DNA of 12,555 bases from Lysobacteraceae bacterium (GCA_004173415.1 SEHC01000022.1:1-12555), one strand, 5' to 3'; counted from the first letter of the stretch, positions 1 through 7,810 are shown. The notes: generated by a model from the sequence alone, not told the origin. A program made the numbers and translations.

Positions 1-6
1 TTCCGC

Positions 7-846
7 ATGTGTCCCAGCAAGGTCGCCGACGGCGACGAGAGGGGTTGGATCGTTCCCATCGGCGGCGCCGAGAACAAGGAAGACAACCCCCGCATCCTCA
101 AGCGCTTCCTCGACCTCTGCGGCGGCCGCGACGGGCGCATCGTGGTGATCCCCACCGCCAGCCAGCTGGCCGACACCGGCAGCCGCTATGAAACGATCTT
201 CGGCGACCTGGGCGCCGGCCACGTCGAGGTGATGGACTTCGATACCCGGCGCGACTGCCACGAGCCCAACCGGCTCGAACGCATCGCCGAAGCGGATGGC
301 ATCTTCTTCACCGGGGGCAACCAGTTGCGCCTCTCGACCATCCTCGGCGGCACCCCGGCGGCCAAGCTGATCCGCGAACGCAATGCCTGCGGGATCACCG
401 TCGGCGGCACCAGTGCGGGCGCCAGCATCCTCAGCGAGCACATGATCGCGTTCGGCAAGGAAGGCGCCTCGCCGCAAGCAGACAGCGTGCGCCTGGCTCC
501 CGGACTGGGCCTGACCAACCGCTTCATCATCGACCAGCACTTCCGCCAGCGCGACCGCCTGGGGCGGCTGGTCGCGGCGCTGGCCTACAACCCCTTCGCG
601 ATCGGCATCGGCCTGGACGAGGATACGGCCGCCTTCATCGGCCCGGACAACACGGTCGAGGTCGAGGGCAGCGGCGCGGTCACCGTGGTCGATGCCGACG
701 GCCTGCAGTTCTCGTCGATGGCCCAGGTCAGCGAAGACCAGCCGGTGTGCCTGCTGGGCCTGACCGTGCACATCCTGGTCGCCGGCGCGACCTTCAACCT
801 GCATACCCGCAAGGCGTCGGCGGGGTCGCTGGCCACGAGCAAATAG
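7..846 (+). CDS. cphB: Cyanophycinase (intracellular CphB type)
   Basis: Serine exopeptidase that cuts cyanophycin (multi-L-arginyl-poly-L-aspartate) into beta-Asp-Arg dipeptides, releasing stored nitrogen. The 279-residue protein opens with the family's IPIGGAE-like strand (VPIGGAENKED, about 16-26). It carries the nucleophile elbow GGTSAGA at 133-139 with Ser136, a DQHF motif with His179, and Glu205 in GLDED. These spacings closely match the Ser132/His174/Glu201 triad I recall for Synechocystis CphB, so it should be active. No signal peptide is visible, so it should act in the cytoplasm, unlike the secreted CphE enzymes. It lies 9 bases before a small unknown gene and then cphA, so it probably belongs to one cyanophycin operon. 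The frame is open to the left edge of the window, so a start upstream of the ATG at 7 cannot be excluded. That ATG does give a sensible N-terminus. Confidence 0.93.
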   Translation: MCPSKVADGDERGWIVPIGGAENKEDNPRILKRFLDLCGGRDGRIVVIPTASQLADTGSRYETIFGDLGAGHVEVMDFDTRRDCHEPNRLERIAEADGIFFTGGNQLRLSTILGGTPAAKLIRERNACGITVGGTSAGASILSEHMIAFGKEGASPQADSVRLAPGLGLTNRFIIDQHFRQRDRLGRLVAALAYNPFAIGIGLDEDTAAFIGPDNTVEVEGSGAVTVVDADGLQFSSMAQVSEDQPVCLLGLTVHILVAGATFNLHTRKASAGSLATSK

Positions 847-855
847 AGCCGGCGG

Positions 856-1434
856 ATGATCCGTTGCCTGGCGCTGCTGCCGCTGCAGGTCACGCCTGCC
901 CTGCAGGCGCGACAGCAACCAGGCCTGTACTACGCCTGCCAGGCGGACGCATCGCGCATCGAGCTCGAACATGCCGAATCGGCCGACGCCAGGGACCCCT
1001 CGCGCGGCCCGGCCGAATGGATCGATCCGAGCGCGCTGGTCGAATATTCCGCCGAAGACGCCCGCGGCGAGGTATGGCGCACCGGCAGCACCTCGATCAC
1101 CCGCCAGTGCGGGGACTTGCGCCTGACGGTCAGCGGCGGCTACTTCAATCACCGGATCCAGGGCGAGATGGGCGCGGCCGCGGATTTCGCCATCGTCGAG
1201 GTCACCGATGGCGACGGCAGGTCGAGTGGTCGCCTGGCCATCGGCACCTGCAACCCTTCGTTTCCGCGTTACAGTTCGATGGTGGAATGCCCGCGCGACT
1301 GGGTGACCGGGCTCAACGCGTCGCGCATGCTGCGGGCCGGAGAGGCCGGCATGCTGCTTGACCTGGTCCACCATTACCAAGAGTTCCGCGAACCCGTCCC
1401 CGCCGGCGAATCCGATCCAGCCCGCCAGCGGTAA
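856..1434 (+). CDS. Unrecognised 192-aa protein inside the cyanophycin operon, possibly exported
   Basis: I do not recognise a family. The first 18 residues (a short basic start, then CLALLPLQVTPAL, then LQA) could be a weak signal peptide cleaved near residue 18. The remainder has four cysteines (in YACQ, RQCGD, GTCN and VECP), enough for two disulfides if it is periplasmic. A central stretch rich in Gly, Thr and Val (LTVSGGYFNH, then ADFAIVEV) suggests beta structure. Codons strongly favour G or C at the third position, as in the neighbours, which supports real coding. The frame at 747-1361 on the same strand does not read as a plausible protein. The gene starts 9 bases after the cphB stop, in the same frame with no intervening stop other than that TAG, and has no clear Shine-Dalgarno. 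It may be translated by coupling to cphB. It ends 21 bases before cphA. An export signal would be odd for a partner of cytoplasmic cyanophycin enzymes. Confidence 0.7.
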   Translation: MIRCLALLPLQVTPALQARQQPGLYYACQADASRIELEHAESADARDPSRGPAEWIDPSALVEYSAEDARGEVWRTGSTSITRQCGDLRLTVSGGYFNHRIQGEMGAAADFAIVEVTDGDGRSSGRLAIGTCNPSFPRYSSMVECPRDWVTGLNASRMLRAGEAGMLLDLVHHYQEFREPVPAGESDPARQR

Positions 1435-1455
1435 CCAAGAATCCAAGGAAGCCGC

Positions 1456-4245
1456 ATGCGCATACTCGAACGCTCCGTCTACGTCGGTCCCTCGCAATAC
1501 GCCCACTTCCCGGTGATCCGCCTGGAGCTGGACCTGCAGGCGCTGGAAGCCTGGCCGACCGGAAGGCTGGGCGCGGGTTTCGTCGACGCGCTGGTCGCCG
1601 CCCTGCCCGGCCTGGCCGAGCACGGCTGCTCCTACCGTGAGCCGGGCGGCTTCATCCGCCGCATGCGCGAAGGCGAAGGTACCTGGCTGGGGCACGTGCT
1701 CGAGCACGTCGCCATCGAACTTCAGAACGTCGCCGGCGAGAACGTCACCTTCGGCAAGACCCGCAGCGTCGGCGACGATCGCCCGGGCGTGTATACCGTG
1801 GTCTACGAGTACGCGCAGAAGGAGGAAGGCATCGCCGCCGGCGAACTGGCGCTCAAGCTGCTGTCCTCGCTGCTGCCGGTCGAGCTGCGTCCGCCGGGCA
1901 GCGTCGCCGAGAACTGGGACTGGGACGCCGCCCGCGACGACTTCATCCGCTACGCGCAACGCCGCGCGCTGGGACCCTCGACCGCCTCGCTGGTCCGCGC
2001 CGCCGAAGAACGCGGCATCCCCTGGCTGCGCATGAACCAGCAGTCGCTGATCCAGCTCGGCCACGGCAAGTACCAGCAGCGCATCCAGGCCACGGTCACC
2101 GGTAAGACCCCGCACATCGCGGTGGAACTGGCCAGCGACAAGGAGGAGACCAACAAGATCCTCGGCTCGCTGGGCCTGCCGGTGCCGCGCCAGGAACTGG
2201 TCAGCGACGCCAGCGGTGCGCTGCGCGCGGCCAGGAAGCTTGGCGGCACCGTGGTCACCAAGCCCTACAACGGCAACCACGGCCGCGGCATCACCATCAA
2301 CATCTCCGGCGACGACGAGATCCGCGAAGGTTTCGCCGCCGCGCGCGAGCACTCGCGCTCGGTGATCGTGGAAACCTTCATCGGCGGCGACGACCACCGC
2401 CTGCTGGTGGTCAATGGCGAACTGATCGCCGCCACCCGGCGCACCCCCGGCCACGTGGTCGGCGACGGCAGCAGCGACATCGCCGAACTGGTCGACCGGG
2501 TCAACGCCGACCCGCGCCGCGGCGTCGGCCACGAAAAGGTCCTGACCCGGCTCGAACTTGACGCACAGGCCGACCTGATGCTGGAACGGGTTGGCTACAA
2601 CCATTTCTCGGTGCCGCGCGAGGGCGAGGTCGTGTACCTGCGTTCCACCGCCAACCTGTCCACCGGCGGCACCGCCACCGACGTCACCGACATCATCCAC
2701 CCGGACAACCGCGACATGGCGGTGCGCGCGGTGCGCGCGATCGGCCTGGACGTGGGCGGCGTGGACTTCATCTCGCCCAACATCGCCGAGAGCTACCGCG
2801 CGGTCGGCGGCGCGATCTGCGAGATCAACGCCGCGCCGGGCTTCCGCATGCACGTGGCGCCCAGCGAGGGCACCCCGCGCGACGCCGCAGGCCCGGTCAT
2901 CGACATGCTGTTCCCGCCCGGCAGCCCGACCCGCGTGCCGATCGCCGCGGTCACCGGCACCAACGGCAAGACCACCACCGCGCGGATGCTGGCCCACATC
3001 GCCAAGATGGCCGGCTTCGTCCCCGGCCTGACCACCACCGACGGCGTGTACATCGACGGCCATCGCACCGTCGAGGGCGACATGACCGGCCCGGTCTCGG
3101 CGCGGATGGTGCTGGCCGACCCGCAGATCGACATGGCGATCCTGGAGACCGCGCGCGGCGGCCTGTTGCGCTCGGGCATGGGCGTGCGCGAAGTGGACGT
3201 GGGCGCGGTCATCAATGTCGCCGCCGACCACCTCGGCCTGAAGGGCATCGACACGCTGGAGCAGCTGGCCGAGATCAAGCGCATCGTGGTCGAGGTGGCG
3301 CGCGAATGCGCCGTGCTCAACGCCGACGATGCCAACGTGCTGAAGATGTCCGCCTACACCGACGCGCGGACCATCTGCTACGTGACCATGAACCCCTCGC
3401 ACGCGCTGGTGCGCGAGCACATCCGCGCCGGGGGCCGCGCCTGCGCGCTGGAAGCCGGGGTCAACGGGCACATGATCACCCTGTACGACAAGGGCAGCCA
3501 CATCCCGCTGATGTGGACCCACCTGATCCCGGCGACCCTGGAAGGGCGCGCGCTGCACAACGTGCAGAACGCGATGGTGGCCGCGGCGATGGCGTTCTCG
3601 CTGGGGATCAAGCTCGATGCCATACGCCAGGGCCTGCGCACCTTCGACACCACGTTCTTCCAGGCCCCCGGGCGCATGAACGTGTACAACGAACATCCGT
3701 TCAAGGTGCTGATGGACTACGGCCACAACGCGCACGCCGTGGGCGTGATGGCCGACCTGGCCTTGCGCCTGGACGTGCCGGGACGCCGGATCGTGGTCCT
3801 GGCCGGTCCCGGCGACCGACGCGACGAAGACCTGCGCGCGATCGCCGAAGCGGTGGCCGGCAAGTTCGACCACTACATCGTGCGCCGCGACGACTCGCTG
3901 CGCGGCCGCGATGGCGACGAAGTGCCGAGGATCATCGCCAGGGCACTGGAGGCGGCCGGCGTGGCCCCGGCCAGCATGTCGATCATCCCCGACGAGCAGC
4001 AGGCCACCGACGCCGCCCTGCGCATGGGCCAGCCCGGCGACCTGGTGCTGGTGTTCGCCGATGCGCTGACCCGGACCTGGAAGCAGATCACCAAGTTCCA
4101 GCCGGAGGACGGCATGGCCAGGGTCACGCCGCGGCTGGAGCTGCCCACGCTGGAGGGCGCCGGCGAAGAGGCATTGTCGGCAAGCATGGAAGGCGTGGTC
4201 CGCGAGGAGCGCGGGCTGGTGTTCGAACGCGAAGAGAGCGACTGA
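1456..4245 (+). CDS. cphA: Cyanophycin synthetase
   Basis: Makes cyanophycin without a ribosome, adding Asp to the backbone and Arg to each Asp side chain at the cost of ATP. The 929 residues follow the known three-domain plan. An N-terminal domain (about 1-160) begins MRILERSVYVGPS and carries an HxxEH motif (His80, Glu83, His84). An ATP-grasp domain (about 215-480) includes ETFIGGDDHRLLVV and Glu456/Asn458 in EINAAPGF, and adds Asp in characterised enzymes. A Mur-ligase domain (about 490 to the end) has the P-loop GTNGKTTT at 501-508, ETARGG, NVAADH and DYGHN at 754-758, and adds Arg. All major motifs are present, so it looks functional. The ATG is preceded by AAGGAAG at 1445-1451. The last 25 or so residues are an acidic, low-complexity tail. 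The gene lies between the small unknown protein and the Mur-ligase paralogue, which starts 7 bases after its stop. Confidence 0.96.
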   Translation: MRILERSVYVGPSQYAHFPVIRLELDLQALEAWPTGRLGAGFVDALVAALPGLAEHGCSYREPGGFIRRMREGEGTWLGHVLEHVAIELQNVAGENVTFGKTRSVGDDRPGVYTVVYEYAQKEEGIAAGELALKLLSSLLPVELRPPGSVAENWDWDAARDDFIRYAQRRALGPSTASLVRAAEERGIPWLRMNQQSLIQLGHGKYQQRIQATVTGKTPHIAVELASDKEETNKILGSLGLPVPRQELVSDASGALRAARKLGGTVVTKPYNGNHGRGITINISGDDEIREGFAAAREHSRSVIVETFIGGDDHRLLVVNGELIAATRRTPGHVVGDGSSDIAELVDRVNADPRRGVGHEKVLTRLELDAQADLMLERVGYNHFSVPREGEVVYLRSTANLSTGGTATDVTDIIHPDNRDMAVRAVRAIGLDVGGVDFISPNIAESYRAVGGAICEINAAPGFRMHVAPSEGTPRDAAGPVIDMLFPPGSPTRVPIAAVTGTNGKTTTARMLAHIAKMAGFVPGLTTTDGVYIDGHRTVEGDMTGPVSARMVLADPQIDMAILETARGGLLRSGMGVREVDVGAVINVAADHLGLKGIDTLEQLAEIKRIVVEVARECAVLNADDANVLKMSAYTDARTICYVTMNPSHALVREHIRAGGRACALEAGVNGHMITLYDKGSHIPLMWTHLIPATLEGRALHNVQNAMVAAAMAFSLGIKLDAIRQGLRTFDTTFFQAPGRMNVYNEHPFKVLMDYGHNAHAVGVMADLALRLDVPGRRIVVLAGPGDRRDEDLRAIAEAVAGKFDHYIVRRDDSLRGRDGDEVPRIIARALEAAGVAPASMSIIPDEQQATDAALRMGQPGDLVLVFADALTRTWKQITKFQPEDGMARVTPRLELPTLEGAGEEALSASMEGVVREERGLVFEREESD

Positions 4246-4252
4246 TCCTGCG

Positions 4253-6070
4253 ATGCTCCCGGAACCCTACGAAGATTCGCGCCGGCTGACCGGCAGCAAC
4301 CTGTATTTCGATGGCACCGGCGCGGCGCTGGAAAGCGCACCCCGGCTGAAGTTCGACGAGGCCACGCTGGCGGGGTGGAAGGACAACGTGCAGGCGGCGC
4401 GCGGCGCCTTGGCCTGGGCGGAAGACGGGATCGTCCTGCGCCGCCATCGCAGCGGCGTCTCGCTGGCCTTCAACGCACCGGCCGACCAGCTGTACGCGGC
4501 CACCGAGGTCAACGAATGGGCGTGGTGGTCGGCGCTGGCTTCCCGCTTCTCCTCCGCCGACGGCGCGAACGGCGCGCCAGAGCCCTGCCACGCTCCCGGC
4601 CATGCGTCGGTATGGGACCGCGAATCGGCCCTGCATACGTTGCGCGCAGTCGCGCAAGCCGAGGCACGCCCTGCGCTCATTACGCTGATGCGGGCGGCCG
4701 ACGCGCGACACCTGCCCTTCCTGGCCGACGACGACGAGGTCAGCATTGGCGAAGGCGACGGCGGCCGCAGCTGGTTCGTCGACGAGCTGCCGGCTCCAGG
4801 ACAGGTGCCCTGGGCCGCGCTGCACGCCATCCCCACCGCGCTGGTCACCGGCTCCAACGGCAAGACCACCACCGTGCGGCTGCTGGCGGCGATGTGCAAG
4901 GCCCATGGCTGGCGCACCGCGCACAGCTGCACCGATGGCGTGTATTTCGATGGCCAGGCACTGGAGGCCGGTGACTTCTCCGGCCCGACCGGCGCGCGCA
5001 CCGCCCTGCGCCAGTCCGCCGCGCAGGCGGCGATCCTGGAAACCGCCCGTGGCGGCATGCTGCGGCGCGGCCTGGCGTTGGCCCACGCCGACGCCGCCAT
5101 CGTCACCAACATCGCCGCCGACCATTTCGGCGAATACGGCGTCCACGACCTCGACGACCTGGCCGCGGTGAAGCTGACCGTGGCCCGCGCCATCGGCGCG
5201 GACGGACTGCTGGTCCTCAACGCCGACGACCCGGTGCTGCTGCGGCAGTCGGAGTCATTGACCTGCCCGCTTGGCTGGTTCGCGCTGGATTTCGACCACC
5301 CCGCGCTCGAGCGGCATCGCCAGCAAGGCGGCGCCTGCTGCGGCGTGCGCCAGGGCAAGCTGCTCCTGCACCGCGACGGCCGCAGCCACGACCTCGGCCC
5401 GGCCAAGGCCATGCCGCTGACCTTGTCCGGTCGCGCGAGTTACAACCTGGCCAACATCGCCGGCGCGGCACTGACCGCCACCGCCCTGGGCATCGCACCC
5501 GCCACCATCGCGGCCTGCCTGGCCGGATTCGGCCGCTCGCATGCGGACAATCCCGGACGCCTGATGCGCTGGTGCTTCGGCGCGCTGGAAGTCTTCATCG
5601 ACTACGCCCACAACCCCGACGGTCTGCACGGCCTGCTCGAGGCGATCGGCGCGGGGGCGCGCACGGGACGCATGGCCATCGTGCTGGGCCATGCCGGCAA
5701 CCGCGAGGACGCCGACCTGCGCGCGGTGGCTTCCACCGCCGCCGCCGCGCGCCCCGAACTGGTGGTGCTGAAGGACATCGCCGGCTACGAGCGGGGCCGC
5801 GCGCCCGGCGAAATCGCCGCGATCATGCGCGCGCAACTGCTGCAGGACGGGGTCGGCGCCGAGGCCATCGGCACCTGCCTGGACGAAGTGGAAGCCGCGC
5901 GGCTTCCATTGCAGTGGGCCCGCGACGGCGATCTGCTGGTCCTGCCGATCCACGAACTCGAGGCCCGGCACCAGGTCGTCGCCCTGCTCGACCGGATGCA
6001 GGACGCCGGCTGGCGCGCCGGTGATCCGCTGCCGCCCATGCCGCCCCACGGGCACGCGGCAGGCGCGTAG
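4253..6070 (+). CDS. CphA-like Mur ligase family protein lacking the ATP-grasp domain (CphA-prime-like)
   Basis: A 605-residue protein whose part from about 195 onward resembles the Mur-ligase half of CphA. It has the P-loop GSNGKTTT at 200-207, TDGVYFDG, ETARGG at 263-268, NIAADHFG from 286, a Lys at about 307 where Mur ligases often have a carbamylated lysine, NPGR, and DYAHNPDG at 450-457. The core residues are intact, so it is probably an active ATP-dependent amino-acid ligase and not a decayed copy. The first 195 residues are not an ATP-grasp domain. They begin DSRRLTGSNLYFDG and include a Trp-rich NEWAWW at 87-92, and I cannot assign them a fold. It therefore cannot make cyanophycin alone. 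It starts 7 bases after cphA, with only a weak purine stretch (4231-4238) upstream, so it is probably co-transcribed and perhaps translationally coupled. Possible roles are modifying side chains, assisting CphA, or making a related polymer. Its substrate cannot be read from the sequence. Confidence 0.88.
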   Translation: MLPEPYEDSRRLTGSNLYFDGTGAALESAPRLKFDEATLAGWKDNVQAARGALAWAEDGIVLRRHRSGVSLAFNAPADQLYAATEVNEWAWWSALASRFSSADGANGAPEPCHAPGHASVWDRESALHTLRAVAQAEARPALITLMRAADARHLPFLADDDEVSIGEGDGGRSWFVDELPAPGQVPWAALHAIPTALVTGSNGKTTTVRLLAAMCKAHGWRTAHSCTDGVYFDGQALEAGDFSGPTGARTALRQSAAQAAILETARGGMLRRGLALAHADAAIVTNIAADHFGEYGVHDLDDLAAVKLTVARAIGADGLLVLNADDPVLLRQSESLTCPLGWFALDFDHPALERHRQQGGACCGVRQGKLLLHRDGRSHDLGPAKAMPLTLSGRASYNLANIAGAALTATALGIAPATIAACLAGFGRSHADNPGRLMRWCFGALEVFIDYAHNPDGLHGLLEAIGAGARTGRMAIVLGHAGNREDADLRAVASTAAAARPELVVLKDIAGYERGRAPGEIAAIMRAQLLQDGVGAEAIGTCLDEVEAARLPLQWARDGDLLVLPIHELEARHQVVALLDRMQDAGWRAGDPLPPMPPHGHAAGA

Positions 6071-6093
6071 GCAGCGAGGCGAAGCGGCCTTGC

Positions 6094-6146
6094 GCAGGGG
6101 CATCGTCCCTGCATCGCCGCGGCGACGACGCGTGCCCGCCGGCACG
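6094..6146 (+). terminator. Cluster of three hairpins after the cyanophycin operon, possible terminator without U-tract
   Basis: Three perfect 6-base inverted repeats occur in a row: GCAGGG (6094-6099) with CCCTGC (6107-6112), loop of 7; TCGCCG (6114-6119) with CGGCGA (6120-6125), a loopless palindrome; and CGTGCC (6131-6136) with GGCACG (6141-6146), loop of 4. They begin 24 bases after the stop codon at 6070. None is followed by a run of T, so this is not a classical intrinsic terminator. It could stabilise the 3' end of the mRNA, assist termination, or simply reflect GC-rich sequence. Confidence 0.35.
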
Positions 6147-6176
6147 CCAGGTGCCCGGTCAAGTGGCGGCGTCTGC

Positions 6177-6182
6177 TAAAAT
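6177..6182 (+). promoter_or_regulatory. Possible sigma-70 -10 box for the ALDH gene
   Basis: TAAAAT stands out as the only AT-rich hexamer in this GC-rich gap and is 5 of 6 to TATAAT. No good -35 box is visible. The best is CGGTCA at 6156-6161, 3 of 6 to TTGACA with a short 15-base spacer. If it is used, transcription would begin near 6189 and leave a leader of about 68 bases. Confidence 0.4.
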
Positions 6183-6246
6183 CGGCGCACTTTCCGGCCG
6201 CGCTCCCCCGCTTCGCGGCCAACCCCCGAACATTTACGTGGTTTCC

Positions 6247-6251
6247 AGGAG
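6247..6251 (+). promoter_or_regulatory. Ribosome binding site of the ALDH gene
   Basis: AGGAG lies 5 bases before the ATG at 6257. It fixes that ATG as the start and is the strongest Shine-Dalgarno in the first half of the window. Confidence 0.75.
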
Positions 6252-6256
6252 TTTTC

Positions 6257-7789
6257 ATGTCCGCTGACCTGCTCAAGGCGCTTGGCCTTGGCCCGAACAA
6301 TTCCGGCACTTTCCTCGGCAACGGCCAGTGGTCCACCGCCACCGGCGCCGGGGTGCTGAAGTCGGTCAACCCGACCAGCAACGAAACCATCGCCGAGGTC
6401 GAGGCCACCAGCGACGCCGACTACGAGACCATCGTCGCGCGCGCCCAGGCCGCCTTCAAGGTCTGGCGCACGACCCCGGCGCCGCGTCGCGGCGAAGCGG
6501 TGCGCCTGTGCGGTGACGCTCTGCGCAAGCACAAGGACGCGCTGGGCTCGCTGGTCGCGCTGGAGATGGGCAAGAGCAAGCCCGAGGGCGATGGCGAAGT
6601 CCAGGAGATGATCGACATCGCCGACTTCGCGGTGGGCCAGAGCCGCATGCTCTACGGCTACACCATGCATTCCGAGCGCCCCGGCCACCGCATGTACGAG
6701 CAGTACCAGCCGCTGGGCCTGGTCGGGATCATCAGCGCCTTCAACTTCCCGGTCGCGGTCTGGGCTTGGAACGCGTTCCTGGCCGCGATCTGCGGCGATA
6801 TCTGCATCTGGAAGCCGTCGAACAAGACCCCGTTGACCGCGCTGGCCAGCATGAAGATCTGCAACGAGGCGCTGAAGGCTGGCGGTTTCCCGGACATCTT
6901 CTTCCTGATCAACGACGCCGGCACCGAGCTGGCCGAGAAGTTCGTCGACGACAAGCGCATCCCGCTGATCAGCTTCACCGGTTCCACCGCGGTCGGCCGC
7001 CGGGTCGGCGAGCGCGTCGCCCACCGCATGGGCCGCAGCCTGCTGGAGCTGGGCGGCAACAACGCCATCATCCTGGACCAGACCGCCGAGCTGAAGCTGG
7101 CCATCCCCGGCATCGTGTTCGGCGCGGTCGGCACCGCCGGCCAGCGTTGCACCACCACCCGCAGGCTGATCGTGCATTCGTCGATCTACGACAACGTGCT
7201 GGCCACCCTGGTCAAGGCCTACAAGCAGGTCGAGGGCAAGATCGGCGACCCGCTGGACCCGGCCAACCTGATGGGGCCGTTGAACAGCCCGCACGCGGTC
7301 CAGCAGTTCCTGGCCTCGATCGAGAAGGCCAAGGCCAGCGGCGGCACGGTGGAAACCGGCGGCACCGCGATCGACCGCCCGGGCAACTTCGTCCTTCCGG
7401 CGATCGTCAGCGGCCTGAAGAACACCGACGAAGTGGTCCAGCACGAGACCTTCGCCCCGATCCTGTACGTGATGAAGTACGAGACCCTGGACGAGGCCAT
7501 CGACATGCAGAACGCGGTCCCGCAGGGCCTGTCCTCGTCGATCTTCACCCAGAACCTGAAGGCGGCCGAACAGTTCCTGTCGGCGGCCGGTTCCGATTGC
7601 GGCATCGCCAACGTCAACATCGGCACCAGCGGCGCCGAGATCGGCGGCGCCTTCGGCGGCGAGAAGGAAACCGGCGGCGGCCGCGAATCGGGTTCCGACG
7701 CATGGAAGGTCTACATGCGCCGGCAGACCAACACCATCAACTACTCCGACTCGCTGCCGCTGGCCCAGGGCATCAAGTTCGACCTCTGA
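6257..7789 (+). CDS. amaB: ALDH7-family dehydrogenase (alpha-aminoadipate semialdehyde / piperideine-6-carboxylate dehydrogenase)
   Basis: NAD(P)-dependent aldehyde dehydrogenase of the ALDH7 (antiquitin/AmaB) group. The group oxidises L-alpha-aminoadipate semialdehyde, in equilibrium with piperideine-6-carboxylate, to alpha-aminoadipate in lysine breakdown. The 510 residues contain all ALDH catalytic elements: Asn163 in AFNFP, Lys186 in WKPS, the nucleotide-binding FTGSTAVG (240-247), general base Glu264 in LELGGNNA, and nucleophile Cys298 in GQRCTTTRR. The ELGGNNA and GQRCTTTRR forms, and a C-terminal GGAFGGEKETGGGRESG followed by RRQTNTINYS, are typical of ALDH7, which is why I prefer this subfamily. 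The substrate is inferred from the family; no other lysine-degradation gene lies in the window. It has its own ribosome binding site and probable promoter, so it is likely independent of the cyanophycin genes upstream. Confidence 0.88.
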   Translation: MSADLLKALGLGPNNSGTFLGNGQWSTATGAGVLKSVNPTSNETIAEVEATSDADYETIVARAQAAFKVWRTTPAPRRGEAVRLCGDALRKHKDALGSLVALEMGKSKPEGDGEVQEMIDIADFAVGQSRMLYGYTMHSERPGHRMYEQYQPLGLVGIISAFNFPVAVWAWNAFLAAICGDICIWKPSNKTPLTALASMKICNEALKAGGFPDIFFLINDAGTELAEKFVDDKRIPLISFTGSTAVGRRVGERVAHRMGRSLLELGGNNAIILDQTAELKLAIPGIVFGAVGTAGQRCTTTRRLIVHSSIYDNVLATLVKAYKQVEGKIGDPLDPANLMGPLNSPHAVQQFLASIEKAKASGGTVETGGTAIDRPGNFVLPAIVSGLKNTDEVVQHETFAPILYVMKYETLDEAIDMQNAVPQGLSSSIFTQNLKAAEQFLSAAGSDCGIANVNIGTSGAEIGGAFGGEKETGGGRESGSDAWKVYMRRQTNTINYSDSLPLAQGIKFDL

Positions 7790-7805
7790 GCGCATGAGCC
7801 AGGAC

Positions 7806-7810
7806 AAGGG
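7806..7810 (+). promoter_or_regulatory. Ribosome binding site supporting a GTG start
   Basis: AAGGG ends 9 bases before the GTG at 7820. The downstream frame has no ATG, GTG or TTG between the ALDH stop and this GTG, so the site decides the start of the small membrane protein. Confidence 0.55.

Larger units (their letters stand above)
6071..6256. other. Intergenic region between the cyanophycin operon and the ALDH gene
   Basis: This is the longest non-coding stretch of the window (186 bases). The left half (6094-6146) has three successive GC-rich inverted repeats. The right half has a TAAAAT box at 6177-6182 and a ribosome binding site at 6247-6251. I see no convincing small gene in it. It is best read as the end of one transcription unit and the start of another. 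Confidence 0.6.

Noticed and set aside
747..1361. Alternative + strand frame of 204 codons overlapping the end of cphB and the unknown gene
   Set aside because: It overlaps cphB by 100 bases and reads as Arg/Pro/Gly-rich noise, while the 856-1434 frame has normal composition and codon bias.
6257..7789. Functional link between the ALDH7 gene and the cyanophycin operon
   Set aside because: They are separated by 186 bases with a hairpin cluster and a separate promoter-like box, and lysine semialdehyde oxidation is not a step in cyanophycin metabolism. I regard the adjacency as probably incidental.
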